Shown piece by piece: positions 15,732-24,389 of a stretch of DNA of 29,009 nucleotides. Both the position numbers and the translations under genes were made by a program. The stretch is from an uncultured Eubacterium sp. (GTDB lineage: Bacteria; Bacillota; Clostridia; Lachnospirales; Lachnospiraceae), in contig NZ_CALGRE010000035.1 of assembly GCF_937958975.1 (NCBI RefSeq), forward strand, positions 1 to 29,009, read 5' to 3'. Numbering within the stretch: the first letter of the stretch is position 1; each line of letters begins with the position of its first letter. The notes below the pieces were generated by a model that worked only from the letters and a program-made list of their open reading frames with translations, had not been told where the DNA came from and searched no databases.

Positions 15732-15782
15732 CCGATTTAATTTATATTTTATATAAATAGAGTTTGGGAGTATCCTTAAAAC

Positions 15783-17618
15783 ATGAACATAAAATTACAA
15801 AATATACCATGGTTCCACGGCAAAAAACTTTTTACACCAAAATATATCATATGTACTTTGGCTGCAATTCTACTTTGTGTCGCAATCATATTTCAATTGG
15901 TTCCAAAAAATAAAAATACAAAATTATACCAAAATGACACTCAATATCAATTCGATACCTATGCAAACGAACTTTTTGCCGGACAAATAATGTCTGATTC
16001 CTTAAGCATGCATTTCTATCTGTTAAATCCTCAGGATTTTGATATAGAAAATGCCCCACAGACACTTGGAGATTACAACTATGAATCTATGTCACAAAGT
16101 CAGCAATATTATATTAACGAAATAAACAATTTAAAAACTTTTCAATATAATGATTTGCTCACAGAACAACAGATTACTTACGACATACTTATGTCACATT
16201 TTAAAGACCAGCTGGACTTTGCCGACCTTTGCCTCTGCTCCGAGGTTCTCAGTCCAACTACTGGATTGCAGGCACAGCTTCCAATCTTATTTGCAGAATA
16301 TACTTTCTTTTCTAAAAAAGATATCGATAATTACCTCACACTTTTATGGCAATTAAAAGACTACTATGGGCAAATCTGTGAGTTTCAAAAAATTAAAGCC
16401 GAGAACAATTGCTTTATTACTGATTTCTGCTGTGAAAAAATTATTAAACAATGTAGAGAATTTATTGGAGATAAAAATCCTGAAAACAATCTCCTTCACA
16501 AATCATTTACGCAGAAAATAAATGCTTTATCTTTCTTAAGCAAAAATGAGAAATCCACATACATAAATGAAAACCTGAAAATAATAAAAGAAAGTGTTTT
16601 TCCGGCATATGATTCAATTATAGCAACACTATCCAAATTGAAATCTGACGGTCATTGCAAAAATAAAAACGGGCTATATTATCTTGAAAACGGTAAAGAT
16701 TACTACGAATATCTTACAAGAAATTATACCGGAAGCAGCCAGTCCGTAATGGAAATAAAATCTGATATACAAAATAATTTAGCACATGACATGCGGACTA
16801 TGTACTCTCTCCTGACTGTAAATCCGGAATTAGAAGAACAGTTTTACAGTGATGTGAAAAATCCTATGGATGCTGCAGAAATTATTAAAGACTTGCAAAA
16901 GAAATCTTCTAAAGATTTTCCTGAAATATGCGGCTCTGAAAAACTTTCTGATATTTCCTATGAATTGAAATATGTGGATAAAAGCTTAGAGGACTTTCTT
17001 AGCCCGGCATTTTATTTATCTCCACCAATAGATATGCCATCACAAAATGTTATTTATATTAATGGCAGCGAAAAAAATAAAAAACAGGACATCTATTCAA
17101 CCCTGGCACATGAAGGTATACCGGGACATATGTATCAATCATGGTACTTTTCCTGCACCAACCCTCTTCCTATCAGACAAATTATAAATTATGGCGGATA
17201 CACGGAGGGCTGGGCAACTTATGTGGAATTTCTATCCTATTATTACCAATACTCCAATGAACAGTTAGCAAATGCAATGTCCTGCAGTGCCTCTTACTCC
17301 CTTGCACTATATTCGCTCTGTGATATTGGTATCAATTATGAGGGCTGGACACAAAAAGATACCGAAAAATTTCTTTCAAATTATAATATTGAAGACAAAA
17401 AAGTATGCGAGACAATATTTCAGTCCGTGATAGAGGAACCTGCAAACTACTTAAAATATTATGTGGGATACTTAGAGATTTTAAATCTTAAAAATAAAAT
17501 GCAGAAAAAACTCGAGACACAATTTGACCTAAAACGTTTTCACAAAGCATTTCTCTCTATTGGTCCTGCCAGTTTTGATGTCATTAACAAATGGATTATG
17601 TATGAATATGCAAAATAA
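15783..17618 (+). CDS. Membrane-anchored DUF885 family protein, putative zinc metallopeptidase
   Basis: A 611-residue DUF885 protein, the only rightward gene here. Residues 18-43 form one hydrophobic anchor after a basic start (WFHGKKLFTPKY), so the remaining 560 residues are extracellular. The metallopeptidase-like motif HEGIPGH (H443, E444, H449) is followed about 30 residues later by GGYTEGWATYVE, which supplies the likely third ligand glutamate. This layout is the usual DUF885 active site (HExxxxH-type). Family members are poorly characterised; a cell-surface peptidase role is inferred. The ribosome site is weak: GGGAG is 12 bases before the ATG. It is divergent from manA and converges on a small XRE gene with a shared terminator. 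No direct link to the PTS locus is evident. Confidence 0.85.
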   Translation: MNIKLQNIPWFHGKKLFTPKYIICTLAAILLCVAIIFQLVPKNKNTKLYQNDTQYQFDTYANELFAGQIMSDSLSMHFYLLNPQDFDIENAPQTLGDYNYESMSQSQQYYINEINNLKTFQYNDLLTEQQITYDILMSHFKDQLDFADLCLCSEVLSPTTGLQAQLPILFAEYTFFSKKDIDNYLTLLWQLKDYYGQICEFQKIKAENNCFITDFCCEKIIKQCREFIGDKNPENNLLHKSFTQKINALSFLSKNEKSTYINENLKIIKESVFPAYDSIIATLSKLKSDGHCKNKNGLYYLENGKDYYEYLTRNYTGSSQSVMEIKSDIQNNLAHDMRTMYSLLTVNPELEEQFYSDVKNPMDAAEIIKDLQKKSSKDFPEICGSEKLSDISYELKYVDKSLEDFLSPAFYLSPPIDMPSQNVIYINGSEKNKKQDIYSTLAHEGIPGHMYQSWYFSCTNPLPIRQIINYGGYTEGWATYVEFLSYYYQYSNEQLANAMSCSASYSLALYSLCDIGINYEGWTQKDTEKFLSNYNIEDKKVCETIFQSVIEEPANYLKYYVGYLEILNLKNKMQKKLETQFDLKRFHKAFLSIGPASFDVINKWIMYEYAK

Positions 17619-17660
17619 TAAATCTAATCATAGAATGACCAAATTGTTTATAAAGGAAAA

Positions 17661-17686
17661 GGCTGGATATCTGCCATTATCCAGCC
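17661..17686. terminator. Bidirectional terminator between convergent genes
   Basis: A perfect 9-bp stem GGCTGGATA / TATCCAGCC with an 8-base loop. On the plus strand CCTTTTC follows and on the minus strand TTTTCCTTT follows. It can end both the DUF885 gene and the XRE gene. Confidence 0.8.
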
Positions 17687-17698
17687 CCTTTTCAGGTA

Positions 17699-18049
17699 TC
17701 AATTGAATTTATTAGTAATCTTTTCATTTTTTATTCTCATATAATTCAGGTATAATAATAAATACATTTTATCGTACTCTGTACAATTAACAATAAACCG
17801 GGATACTTCTTTTAAATTTCTATTTGTTTTTCCATAAAGTATATAATCTGAGGATATTCCATACACTTCATTTAATCTGCACAAATGCTTAGTGGATAAA
17901 GAAGTTTCTCCCTTTTCTATTTTCTTATACATTGTATATGAAATCTTAATTTCCTCTGCAAATTTTTCTTGGGAAAACCCCAATGTTTCCCTTATTCTAT
18001 ACAGTCGTTTTGAACACTTTACAAAATTATCTTTCGTACATTCTTTCAT
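17699..18049 (-). CDS. Small XRE-family HTH transcriptional regulator
   Basis: A 116-residue DNA-binding protein. The Cro/C1-type HTH covers about residues 14-70 (KRLYRIRETLGFSQEKFAEEIKI, YTMYKKIEKGETSLS, LCRLNEVYGISSDYILYG). A short helical tail with a run of hydrophobic residues (MYLLLYLNYMRIKNEK) may mediate dimerisation. The ribosome site (GGGG, 8 bases upstream) is weak. It stands alone: it converges on the DUF885 gene and is 180 bases downstream of the 1-phosphofructokinase gene. Its target is unknown; self-regulation or a phage or plasmid remnant role cannot be excluded. Confidence 0.82.
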   Translation of the reverse strand: MKECTKDNFVKCSKRLYRIRETLGFSQEKFAEEIKISYTMYKKIEKGETSLSTKHLCRLNEVYGISSDYILYGKTNRNLKEVSRFIVNCTEYDKMYLLLYLNYMRIKNEKITNKFN

Positions 18050-18180
18050 TATGTAACCCCAAACTATCTGTTGGTAAGAATGTTAACGTCATTTTTTGCA
18101 TCGTTCCAGCTACTATTGCTGTACTAAAAGTATACTAACTTTTTTATCTTTTGATAAAAAAACTATTTTTCTAAGCCACC

Positions 18181-18203
18181 GGAAGCGGCATCAGCCGCAT
18201 TCC
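18181..18203 (-). terminator. GC-rich hairpin after fruK, possible terminator
   Basis: GGAAGCGGC / GCCGC(A)TTCC with loop ATCA and one bulged base, in otherwise AT-rich sequence 27 bases after the fruK stop. On the minus strand a T7 run appears only about 20 bases later, so termination is plausible but not textbook. An AT-only hairpin (18140-18161) lies beyond it. Confidence 0.45.
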
Positions 18204-18229
18204 AGGATTGCGTACGGTCTTCAAAATCT

Positions 18230-19138
18230 CTACAGTTTAAATGTTTCACCCAGCTTCTCCACTTCTTCTAATGTTGCAAGATTATCACTAAATGCGCTGG
18301 CGCTTCCTGTCAACAGACCGCTTCTAAGCGCCTCTTTATAATCACCCGTTTTCAGAAAACCTGCAATAAATCCTGCAACCATAGAATCACCTGCGCCCAC
18401 AGAATTTCGCACCTTTCCCTCCGGACACCTGCTCTTATATACTTCTCCATTTTCTGCTACCAAGACGGCTCCCTCTCCTGCCATCGACACAAGAACGTTT
18501 CTGGCTCCCTGTTCCTGCATTTTTTTTGCATAAGGCACCACGTCCTCCCTCGTCTTTAATTCTACTCCGTAAATTTCTCCCAGTTCATGATTATTTGGCT
18601 TAACAAAAAATGGCTTATATTTTAACACATTTAATAACAAATCTTTTGTAGCATCAACCACTATTTTAATATCCTTATCTTTAAGATATTCCATAATATC
18701 ACTATACATTGTTTCCGGCATCACCGTAGGAATACTTCCGGCCAAAACTAAAATATCGCCATCCTTTAATTTTCCAAGTTTTTCATATAATGCCTTAATA
18801 TCCTGTTCGTCTATGGCTGGTCCCATTCCATTTATTTCGCTTTCCTGTTGGGCACGAATTTTAACATTAATTCTTGTTGTTCCTTCTTTAACCTTAATAA
18901 AATCCGCATTCACACCGTTAGCTTCGAGCATATTTTGAATACTCTCTCCTGTAAAACCTGCTAAAAAACCAAACGCTGTATTTTCTATTCCCAGATTACT
19001 TAAAACCATCGATACATTAATTCCCTTCCCACCGGGAAACATTAACTCCGCTGATGTTCTATTAACATAACCTAATTTCAAATCTTCTACTGAAACAATA
19101 TAGTCAATAGATGGATTAAACGTAACCGTATATATCAT
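18230..19138 (-). CDS. fruK: 1-phosphofructokinase (PfkB family)
   Basis: A 302-residue PfkB-family sugar-phosphate kinase. It opens with MIYTVTFNPSIDY, the FruK/LacC hallmark, has the substrate-binding PGGKGIN (35-41), and ends with the catalytic NSVGAGDSMVAGF (base D251). FruK converts fructose 1-phosphate to fructose 1,6-bisphosphate; tagatose-6-phosphate kinase (LacC) is the near alternative. GGAGG stands 7 bases before the ATG. It is 47 bases downstream of spmB with no terminator between, so it may share that transcript. No FruR or fructose IIABC gene adjoins it as in a classical fru operon; the PTS genes of this window lie 6 kb away in their own operon and would yield a different phosphate ester. 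Confidence 0.88.
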   Translation of the reverse strand: MIYTVTFNPSIDYIVSVEDLKLGYVNRTSAELMFPGGKGINVSMVLSNLGIENTAFGFLAGFTGESIQNMLEANGVNADFIKVKEGTTRINVKIRAQQESEINGMGPAIDEQDIKALYEKLGKLKDGDILVLAGSIPTVMPETMYSDIMEYLKDKDIKIVVDATKDLLLNVLKYKPFFVKPNNHELGEIYGVELKTREDVVPYAKKMQEQGARNVLVSMAGEGAVLVAENGEVYKSRCPEGKVRNSVGAGDSMVAGFIAGFLKTGDYKEALRSGLLTGSASAFSDNLATLEEVEKLGETFKL

Positions 19139-19185
19139 TTCCGTACCTCCGTTTTTTCGCTTTACTTACTCAAAATATATATTAT

Positions 19186-19710
19186 TTAAATTAAATTTGC
19201 AAGTATTACACTGGCAATTGTTCCCACAATTGTTGTCAAAATTGCACCAGGTAAAGTCCATCTCGTCTTTGTGACTTTCGCCGTAATGTAATACACGGAC
19301 ATTGTATAAAATACCGTTTCCGTACAACTCATCATAAGTGATGTTACTTTTCCCATATATGAGTCAGGACCATATGCCTTAAATATATCCAAGACCATTC
19401 CTGTTGCCGCAGATGACGAAAATATTTTCACAATTGTAACCGGCATTAACTCTCCCGGAAAACCAATAGGATTTGTCAACTTTCCCATCCATGTTCCCAG
19501 AAACTCCATAAACCCTGACTCTCTTAAAACACCTACTGCAACCATAAGACCTATTAATGTAGGCATCACTTTAATTACCGTTTTTAATCCTCCGGTTGCA
19601 CCGCTTACAAAATCATCATACACATTTTGCTTTTTAATTATTCCATATATCACTATAAAAAACATTATTCCCGGTATTATGAAAGAAGAAATTGATACAA
19701 TAACTGACAT
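19186..19710 (-). CDS. spmB: Spore maturation protein B
   Basis: A 174-residue membrane protein of the nucleoside-recognition/Gate domain class, matching SpmB in length (about 178 in B. subtilis) and features: an N-terminal hydrophobic segment, GGLKTVIKVMPTLIGLMVAVGVLRESG, then PVTIVKIFSSSAATGMVLDIFK, and MMSCTETVFYTMSVYY. With SpmA it takes part in spore core dehydration. GGAGG is 4 bases before the ATG. Its usual partner spmA is not adjacent but lies about 8 kb upstream on the same strand, with the B12 operon and an antiporter between. A strong terminator precedes it, so it needs its own promoter, which I could not identify with confidence. Confidence 0.9.
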   Translation of the reverse strand: MSVIVSISSFIIPGIMFFIVIYGIIKKQNVYDDFVSGATGGLKTVIKVMPTLIGLMVAVGVLRESGFMEFLGTWMGKLTNPIGFPGELMPVTIVKIFSSSAATGMVLDIFKAYGPDSYMGKVTSLMMSCTETVFYTMSVYYITAKVTKTRWTLPGAILTTIVGTIASVILANLI

Positions 19711-19756
19711 GTAACCTCCCGACTGCCGTATTCCATTCTTATATATTTTATGGTAT

Positions 19757-19788
19757 AAAAAAAGAACCTATGACATAAACATAGGTTC
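19757..19788 (-). terminator. Terminator after the Na+/H+ antiporter gene
   Basis: A perfect 9-bp stem GAACCTATG / CATAGGTTC with a 7-base loop, directly followed by T7 on the minus strand. Confidence 0.93.
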
Positions 19789-19805
19789 CTATAACTTTAT
19801 AATCT

Positions 19806-21155
19806 CTATTTCTTTCCCGGTTTTCCAACGAACATCTCGTTTCTCTCTTCATAATTTTCAACGAGCTTACTATTTGTTGGTATATCAACACCGTTTGCAC
19901 CTTTTCTTAAAAATACCGGTTTCAAAATTATCGGTGTGATAATCGTAGTCACAATCACCACAATAATCACCGGAGCAACCACACTGGAACTCATTAATCC
20001 GGCTTCGATTCCCTTATTCGCAACAATAAGAGCAACCTCTCCCCTCGACACCATTCCAACACCAATCCTCAAACACTGGTAATTCTTATATCCACATACC
20101 TTGGCACCGAGTCCACATCCGATTACTTTTGTAATAACTGCTATGAGCGTGAGAACCACTGCATAAATAGCAATTACTGCGCCCATATGCATAACAGCAT
20201 CACCATTTACTTTGAGTCCTATACTTGCAAAAAAAACAGGGCTTAAAAACATATAAGCAACTACATCAAATTTGGAAGCGATAAACTGGTCTTTCTGTGT
20301 CATTGAAATAATTACACCGGCAAAAAAGGCTCCCGTAATATCTGCAACACCAAAAAAGATTTCTGCTGCAAATGCCATTAATAAACAAATTACAAATGCT
20401 ATAATCGCATGTCTATGCTTTCCTCTTCCGTCATGTTCACACCACTTTTTATATAATTTATATATAATATATCCAAACACTCCAACAAATACAAAAAACA
20501 GTACAATTTTTAATAATACAATCCCAAGCGGAGCCGAATCTGCTGCTTCAGACTTTGTTCCCCCAAGACTGATTACAATTGTAAGAGCTACAATTCCCAG
20601 AATATCATCTATAATTGCTGCCCCTAAAATAGCGTTTCCGGATGCAGTTTTTAATTTTCCCATTTCCTGCAATGTTTCTACTGTAATACTTACAGATGTC
20701 GCAGTCAATATTACCCCCACAAATACTGCCTGAACAAACAGCGTGCTTCCCTCTGCCGGCTCAATCCATCCTTCATAGAGGAACCAATATGTAAATGCAC
20801 CGCCACCAATTAGTGGAACAATCACACCTAATAGCGCTATAACAAACGATGCAAGTCCACACTTCTTAAGTTCATTCACATCTGTTTCAAGTCCTGCACA
20901 GAACATTAATACAATAACACCAATCTCTGCCAAATGGTCGATAAACGGTGTCTGATAAAGCGTAAAATCAACTAACTGATGTCCACCAAGCGTTACTCCT
21001 GTCAATAAGTTTCCTAAAATAGCTGGTCCTAAAACCAACCCTGCCAAAAGTGCTCCTACAACCTGTGGCATGTTGAATTTCTTTGTCATCAGACCTAAGA
21101 GCTTTGTACTTCCGAGAATTAACGCTAACTGCCAAAGATATCCATATTGTTCCAT
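19806..21155 (-). CDS. CPA2-family Na+(K+)/H+ antiporter
   Basis: A 449-residue multi-pass membrane protein with about 12-13 hydrophobic segments. It belongs to the monovalent cation:proton antiporter 2 family (NapA, KefB core). The ion-binding region ATSVSITVETLQEMGKL (about 152-168) and the tandem aspartates AIIDDILG (D183-D184), typical of electrogenic Na+/H+ exchangers, are present. There is no C-terminal TrkA-N/RCK domain; the tail is short and charged. It has its own promoter (TTGAAA-17-TATTAT) and its own terminator, so it is a single-gene unit although it follows the ECF S-component gene by 110 bases. It likely maintains ion or pH balance; a link with B12 transport or sporulation is not indicated. 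Confidence 0.9.
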   Translation of the reverse strand: MEQYGYLWQLALILGSTKLLGLMTKKFNMPQVVGALLAGLVLGPAILGNLLTGVTLGGHQLVDFTLYQTPFIDHLAEIGVIVLMFCAGLETDVNELKKCGLASFVIALLGVIVPLIGGGAFTYWFLYEGWIEPAEGSTLFVQAVFVGVILTATSVSITVETLQEMGKLKTASGNAILGAAIIDDILGIVALTIVISLGGTKSEAADSAPLGIVLLKIVLFFVFVGVFGYIIYKLYKKWCEHDGRGKHRHAIIAFVICLLMAFAAEIFFGVADITGAFFAGVIISMTQKDQFIASKFDVVAYMFLSPVFFASIGLKVNGDAVMHMGAVIAIYAVVLTLIAVITKVIGCGLGAKVCGYKNYQCLRIGVGMVSRGEVALIVANKGIEAGLMSSSVVAPVIIVVIVTTIITPIILKPVFLRKGANGVDIPTNSKLVENYEERNEMFVGKPGKK

Positions 21156-21230
21156 TATGTATCCCTCTTTTCGTATACTAACATAAACATATATTTACAG
21201 TCGAAATATGTCCTTTTTTCAACCTGATAC

Positions 21231-21259
21231 ATAATAGCACCATTCAATTACAATTTCAA
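21231..21259 (-). promoter_or_regulatory. Promoter of the antiporter gene
   Basis: Minus-strand TTGAAA (21254-21259), 17-base spacer, TATTAT (21231-21236), giving a leader of about 70 bases. Confidence 0.8.
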
Positions 21260-21265
21260 CTTTTT

Positions 21266-21961
21266 TTATTCGTTATTGCCCCTATATGTATGAAACATAT
21301 CAAACTTATTTTTTAATCTCTCTATTTTTGCAAAGATGATTTTTGAAATTAAAAACAAAAATACAGCTGTAGATAAACCATGAATCATATTAAAAAATAT
21401 TCCACTCATATATGTGGCTAAAAAAACAGACAGCTTTGGTTCATCTGTATACATAAACACGGTTGCCGTATCCAAAACAATTCCATACAAAAAAAATGTT
21501 ACTATAAAGCCATAAACTGATATTACAACTCTGTTATAAATATATTTTTTGATTTTTCCCGAAAAAATAACTGCTGAAAAAAAACCGAGCAATCCAAAAG
21601 CCATCATCTGCCAGGGAGTCCAGGGACCCTGCCCAAAAAAGAAATCTGACACAAAAGCAGTGAACGCACCACATAAAAAACCGGACTGCTTTCCAAGCAT
21701 GATTCCGGTTATTATTATAATTGCTGCACAAGGTTTAATTTGCGGTGTCATAAAAAATGCGACTCTTCCTACAATTGCCAATGCAGTCATTACCGACAAC
21801 AAAACAACCTCCCTTGTTTTGGGCTTTCTCTTTTCAAACGACCACAAAAATAAAATAATGGATACTGCAATTATAATTATTGAGATAATATAATAACCTC
21901 TCATTAGCCAAAAGCTAAAATCTATTTCTGCTTTTAATGGATAATTGACTTCATATAACAT
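21266..21961 (-). CDS. ECF transporter S component, probable cobalamin-specific (CbrT-like)
   Basis: A 231-residue membrane protein with about seven hydrophobic segments: one N-terminal helix (27-45), a basic loop (EKRKPKTRE), then the six-helix S-component core. The stretch LLSVMTALAIVGR and the loop DFFFGQGPWTPWQMMAFG are typical of ECF S components found with cobalamin riboswitches. S components bind the vitamin and toppled through the membrane by EcfT/EcfA deliver it inside. It starts with GGAGG 7 bases upstream inside the end of the ATPase gene (28-base overlap), so it is translationally coupled. Substrate assignment to B12 rests on the riboswitch and the DUF4430 proteins of the same operon; family membership alone would not prove it. 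Confidence 0.82.
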   Translation of the reverse strand: MLYEVNYPLKAEIDFSFWLMRGYYIISIIIIAVSIILFLWSFEKRKPKTREVVLLSVMTALAIVGRVAFFMTPQIKPCAAIIIITGIMLGKQSGFLCGAFTAFVSDFFFGQGPWTPWQMMAFGLLGFFSAVIFSGKIKKYIYNRVVISVYGFIVTFFLYGIVLDTATVFMYTDEPKLSVFLATYMSGIFFNMIHGLSTAVFLFLISKIIFAKIERLKNKFDMFHTYRGNNE

Positions 21962-23547
21962 ACCACATCCTCCATCTTAACAGCGCCTTCAATCATCCTG
22001 CCTGCCATCTTTGAGACAGTTGTAGTGTAAAATCTATTGCCTGCAAAAAATTCTCTACAACAATTTACCGCAATAAGACTTCCATTTGCAAATAATCCAC
22101 ACCTGTCAGCATACTCTCCACAAAAGTCTAAATCATGGCTTACTATAATAATTGTCTTCCCCTGATTCTTTAAGTCTACCAATAATTTTCCCAATTCCTC
22201 TTTATAAATCCCATCGATAGCTTTTGTAGGTTCATCCAGCAGTAAAATATCCGGATTTTCCATAAGCACCTTTGCAATTGCTACTTTTTGCTGCTGCCCA
22301 CCACTAATATCATATGGGTGTCTCTTTTGAAGACTATTCAATCCCATTTTACGAATAAGCTGCTTATCTGCTCCCTCTAACTCTTCTCCAACACTATCTC
22401 TATAAAACAGATTTTGTACATTTTGTGGCAATAATGCCACTTTTCCGTTCATATGTATTTTTCCTCTATATGGTTTTTTCACCCCCGAAAGCAACCACAT
22501 CGTGGTAGTCTTTCCCGTACCGTTTCCACCGAGAATCGCAAAAATTTCTCCCTTTTTTACTGTGAAATTAAGACCTTTTACAATGTCCTCTTCCCTCTTT
22601 TCATAACGATACCATACATTCTGGCAACAAATTGCCCGCTCATTTTTACGAATGTTTAAATTACCGGAATCCTCAACTATTGTTTGTATTTTTATATTTT
22701 GAACAATTTTCTCTGCAATCCATTCTCTTCCCTGTTTTATGGAAATTGGTATATCTCCACTATATTCTGTATAACACTTTTCAAATATTCTAGTAGGAAT
22801 CGGCATTAATTTTCCTAAATCTTCATCCTGAATATGAGCCACTACCTCTTTTGTGTCACCATATCTGATAATTTTTCCATCATCCATTACAATTACTTTA
22901 TCCGCAATATCCATAACAGAACTTACCCGGTGTTCAGATAAAATTATCGTTATGCCGAAATCCTCGTTGATTTTTTTTAGGGAACCGACGAACTTTTCTG
23001 CTGCGATAGGATCTAACTGCGAAGTCGGCTCGTCTAATATTAATACATCCGGATTCATTATCAATACTGCCGCCAGATTTAATAATTGTTTCTGACCTCC
23101 CGACAACTTATCGGTATCCATAAAATACAAATCCATTATTTCAAAATATTCGGCTATCTCCGCCGTGCGTAATCTTATCTCCTCTGAACGATATCCCAGA
23201 TTTTCTAATCCAAATGCCAGCTCATGCCATACTTTATCTGTGACGATTTGATTATCAGGATTCTGCATTACAAATCCAATTTTTTCTACCTGCTCTCTCT
23301 CAGTCAGATAATCCAGCTCCATATTTTGAAAAAGAACACATCCCTCATATCTCCCCTTTGGTCTGATTGATGGTTTCAGACTTTTTAAAAATGTGCTTTT
23401 CCCACATCCCGTCTTTCCACATAAAAGTACAAATTCTCCTCTTTCAATACCAAGTGAGATATCTTTTAATGCCGGATTTTCTAAATAACCGCCTTTCTCC
23501 ATATCAGGATAAAAAAACGTTAAATCTTTGATTTCAATCTGTGCCAT
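21934..23547 (-). CDS. ECF transporter fused ATPase (EcfA-EcfA')
   Basis: A 537-residue protein with two complete ABC ATPase domains in tandem. Domain 1 has Walker A GKTGCGKS (44-51), signature LSGGQ (148-152) and Walker B LILDEP (169-174). Domain 2 has Walker A GGNGTGKT (340-347), signature ISGGQ (414-418) and Walker B LLLDEP (435-440). Both Q-loops and the switch histidines (SEHR, SHDLD) are present, so both sites look active. It powers import with the T and S components encoded on either side. The start has AAGGAGG 7 bases upstream and lies inside the EcfT gene (28-base overlap). A fused pair in an operon with its own T and S genes marks a dedicated (group I) ECF transporter. Confidence 0.94.
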   Translation of the reverse strand: MAQIEIKDLTFFYPDMEKGGYLENPALKDISLGIERGEFVLLCGKTGCGKSTFLKSLKPSIRPKGRYEGCVLFQNMELDYLTEREQVEKIGFVMQNPDNQIVTDKVWHELAFGLENLGYRSEEIRLRTAEIAEYFEIMDLYFMDTDKLSGGQKQLLNLAAVLIMNPDVLILDEPTSQLDPIAAEKFVGSLKKINEDFGITIILSEHRVSSVMDIADKVIVMDDGKIIRYGDTKEVVAHIQDEDLGKLMPIPTRIFEKCYTEYSGDIPISIKQGREWIAEKIVQNIKIQTIVEDSGNLNIRKNERAICCQNVWYRYEKREEDIVKGLNFTVKKGEIFAILGGNGTGKTTTMWLLSGVKKPYRGKIHMNGKVALLPQNVQNLFYRDSVGEELEGADKQLIRKMGLNSLQKRHPYDISGGQQQKVAIAKVLMENPDILLLDEPTKAIDGIYKEELGKLLVDLKNQGKTIIIVSHDLDFCGEYADRCGLFANGSLIAVNCCREFFAGNRFYTTTVSKMAGRMIEGAVKMEDVVCYMKSIIH

Positions 23548-24389
23548 TTTATATCCTCCTTAATATTTATTATTATGGGCATAACACACAGAGTAAAATA
23601 AATTATGTAAACTATAATATTCCCCTTCACCCTTATATATGGATAATAAAATGTATTTATTTCTCCTCTAAATAACGCTCCACAGAGAATGACAAACAAT
23701 ACTGCCATCCATAAAATAACAACCACATCTCTCTTTTCTATTTTATAATGATTATAACTTGTCCTTTTCGTAACACCGTATCCTCTGGCTGTCATGGAAT
23801 CCGCCGTCTCCACCGAATTTTCCAATGCCCAGGTAATTGTTATCGAAAAGTTATAGGCGCCATTTCTCATCTTATTTATCCATTTATTCGGTTTTCCATG
23901 TAATGCCTTCTGAGTCATTGCAATCTCTCTGCTCTGTCTTGTAAACTTTGGCACAAACCGAAATATCATTGTCAGCAATAGTGCAACCCCTGGCATCACT
24001 TTTCCGATAAGCGCCAAAATCTTATCTTCCGACATAACTACATTAAAGGTAGAAAACCAAAACAACATTGCCACAATAATTAGAGAAGCAAATATTCCAT
24101 ACACAATAGACTCTAATGTCACCGGATTTCCTGTAAATAAATAAAAAAGCAAAGTTGCCCCCTTATGTGAAAATAAAGGATTTATAATACACGAAAATAT
24201 AAAGACACTAAAAGCCATTACACAAAATTTTATGCTTTTTTCTCTTTTTAAATATACACAATATGTTACAGAACAAACACAGGATATTATTACGAGTCCC
24301 ATCTGCATCTGAAACATTGTTATCCCTAGTACCATAATGTAAAAAACTATATTTACTAATGGATGAAACCTTGAAAACTCATCTGTCAA
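23520..24389 (-). CDS. ecfT: ECF transporter transmembrane component (EcfT/CbiQ family)
   Basis: A 289-residue membrane protein that couples the ATPases to the S component. It begins FSRFHPLVNIVFYI, the usual EcfT start, and carries the ATPase-coupling motif ADSMTARGYG (196-205), with a matching upstream basic helix (FVPKFTRQSREIAMTQKALHG). About six to seven hydrophobic segments are visible, two of them after the coupling motif. The start is TTG at 24389, overlapping the stop of the preceding gene (TTGA); AGGAGAGG lies about 10 bases upstream. Such an overlap suggests coupled translation. It stands between the transcobalamin-like gene and the fused ATPase gene. Confidence 0.92.
   Translation of the reverse strand: MTDEFSRFHPLVNIVFYIMVLGITMFQMQMGLVIISCVCSVTYCVYLKREKSIKFCVMAFSVFIFSCIINPLFSHKGATLLFYLFTGNPVTLESIVYGIFASLIIVAMLFWFSTFNVVMSEDKILALIGKVMPGVALLLTMIFRFVPKFTRQSREIAMTQKALHGKPNKWINKMRNGAYNFSITITWALENSVETADSMTARGYGVTKRTSYNHYKIEKRDVVVILWMAVLFVILCGALFRGEINTFYYPYIRVKGNIIVYIIYFTLCVMPIIINIKEDIKWHRLKSKI

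Noticed and set aside
18140..18161. AT-only hairpin as terminator
   Set aside because: The stem is almost entirely A-T and would be unstable; it is simply complementary A and T runs.
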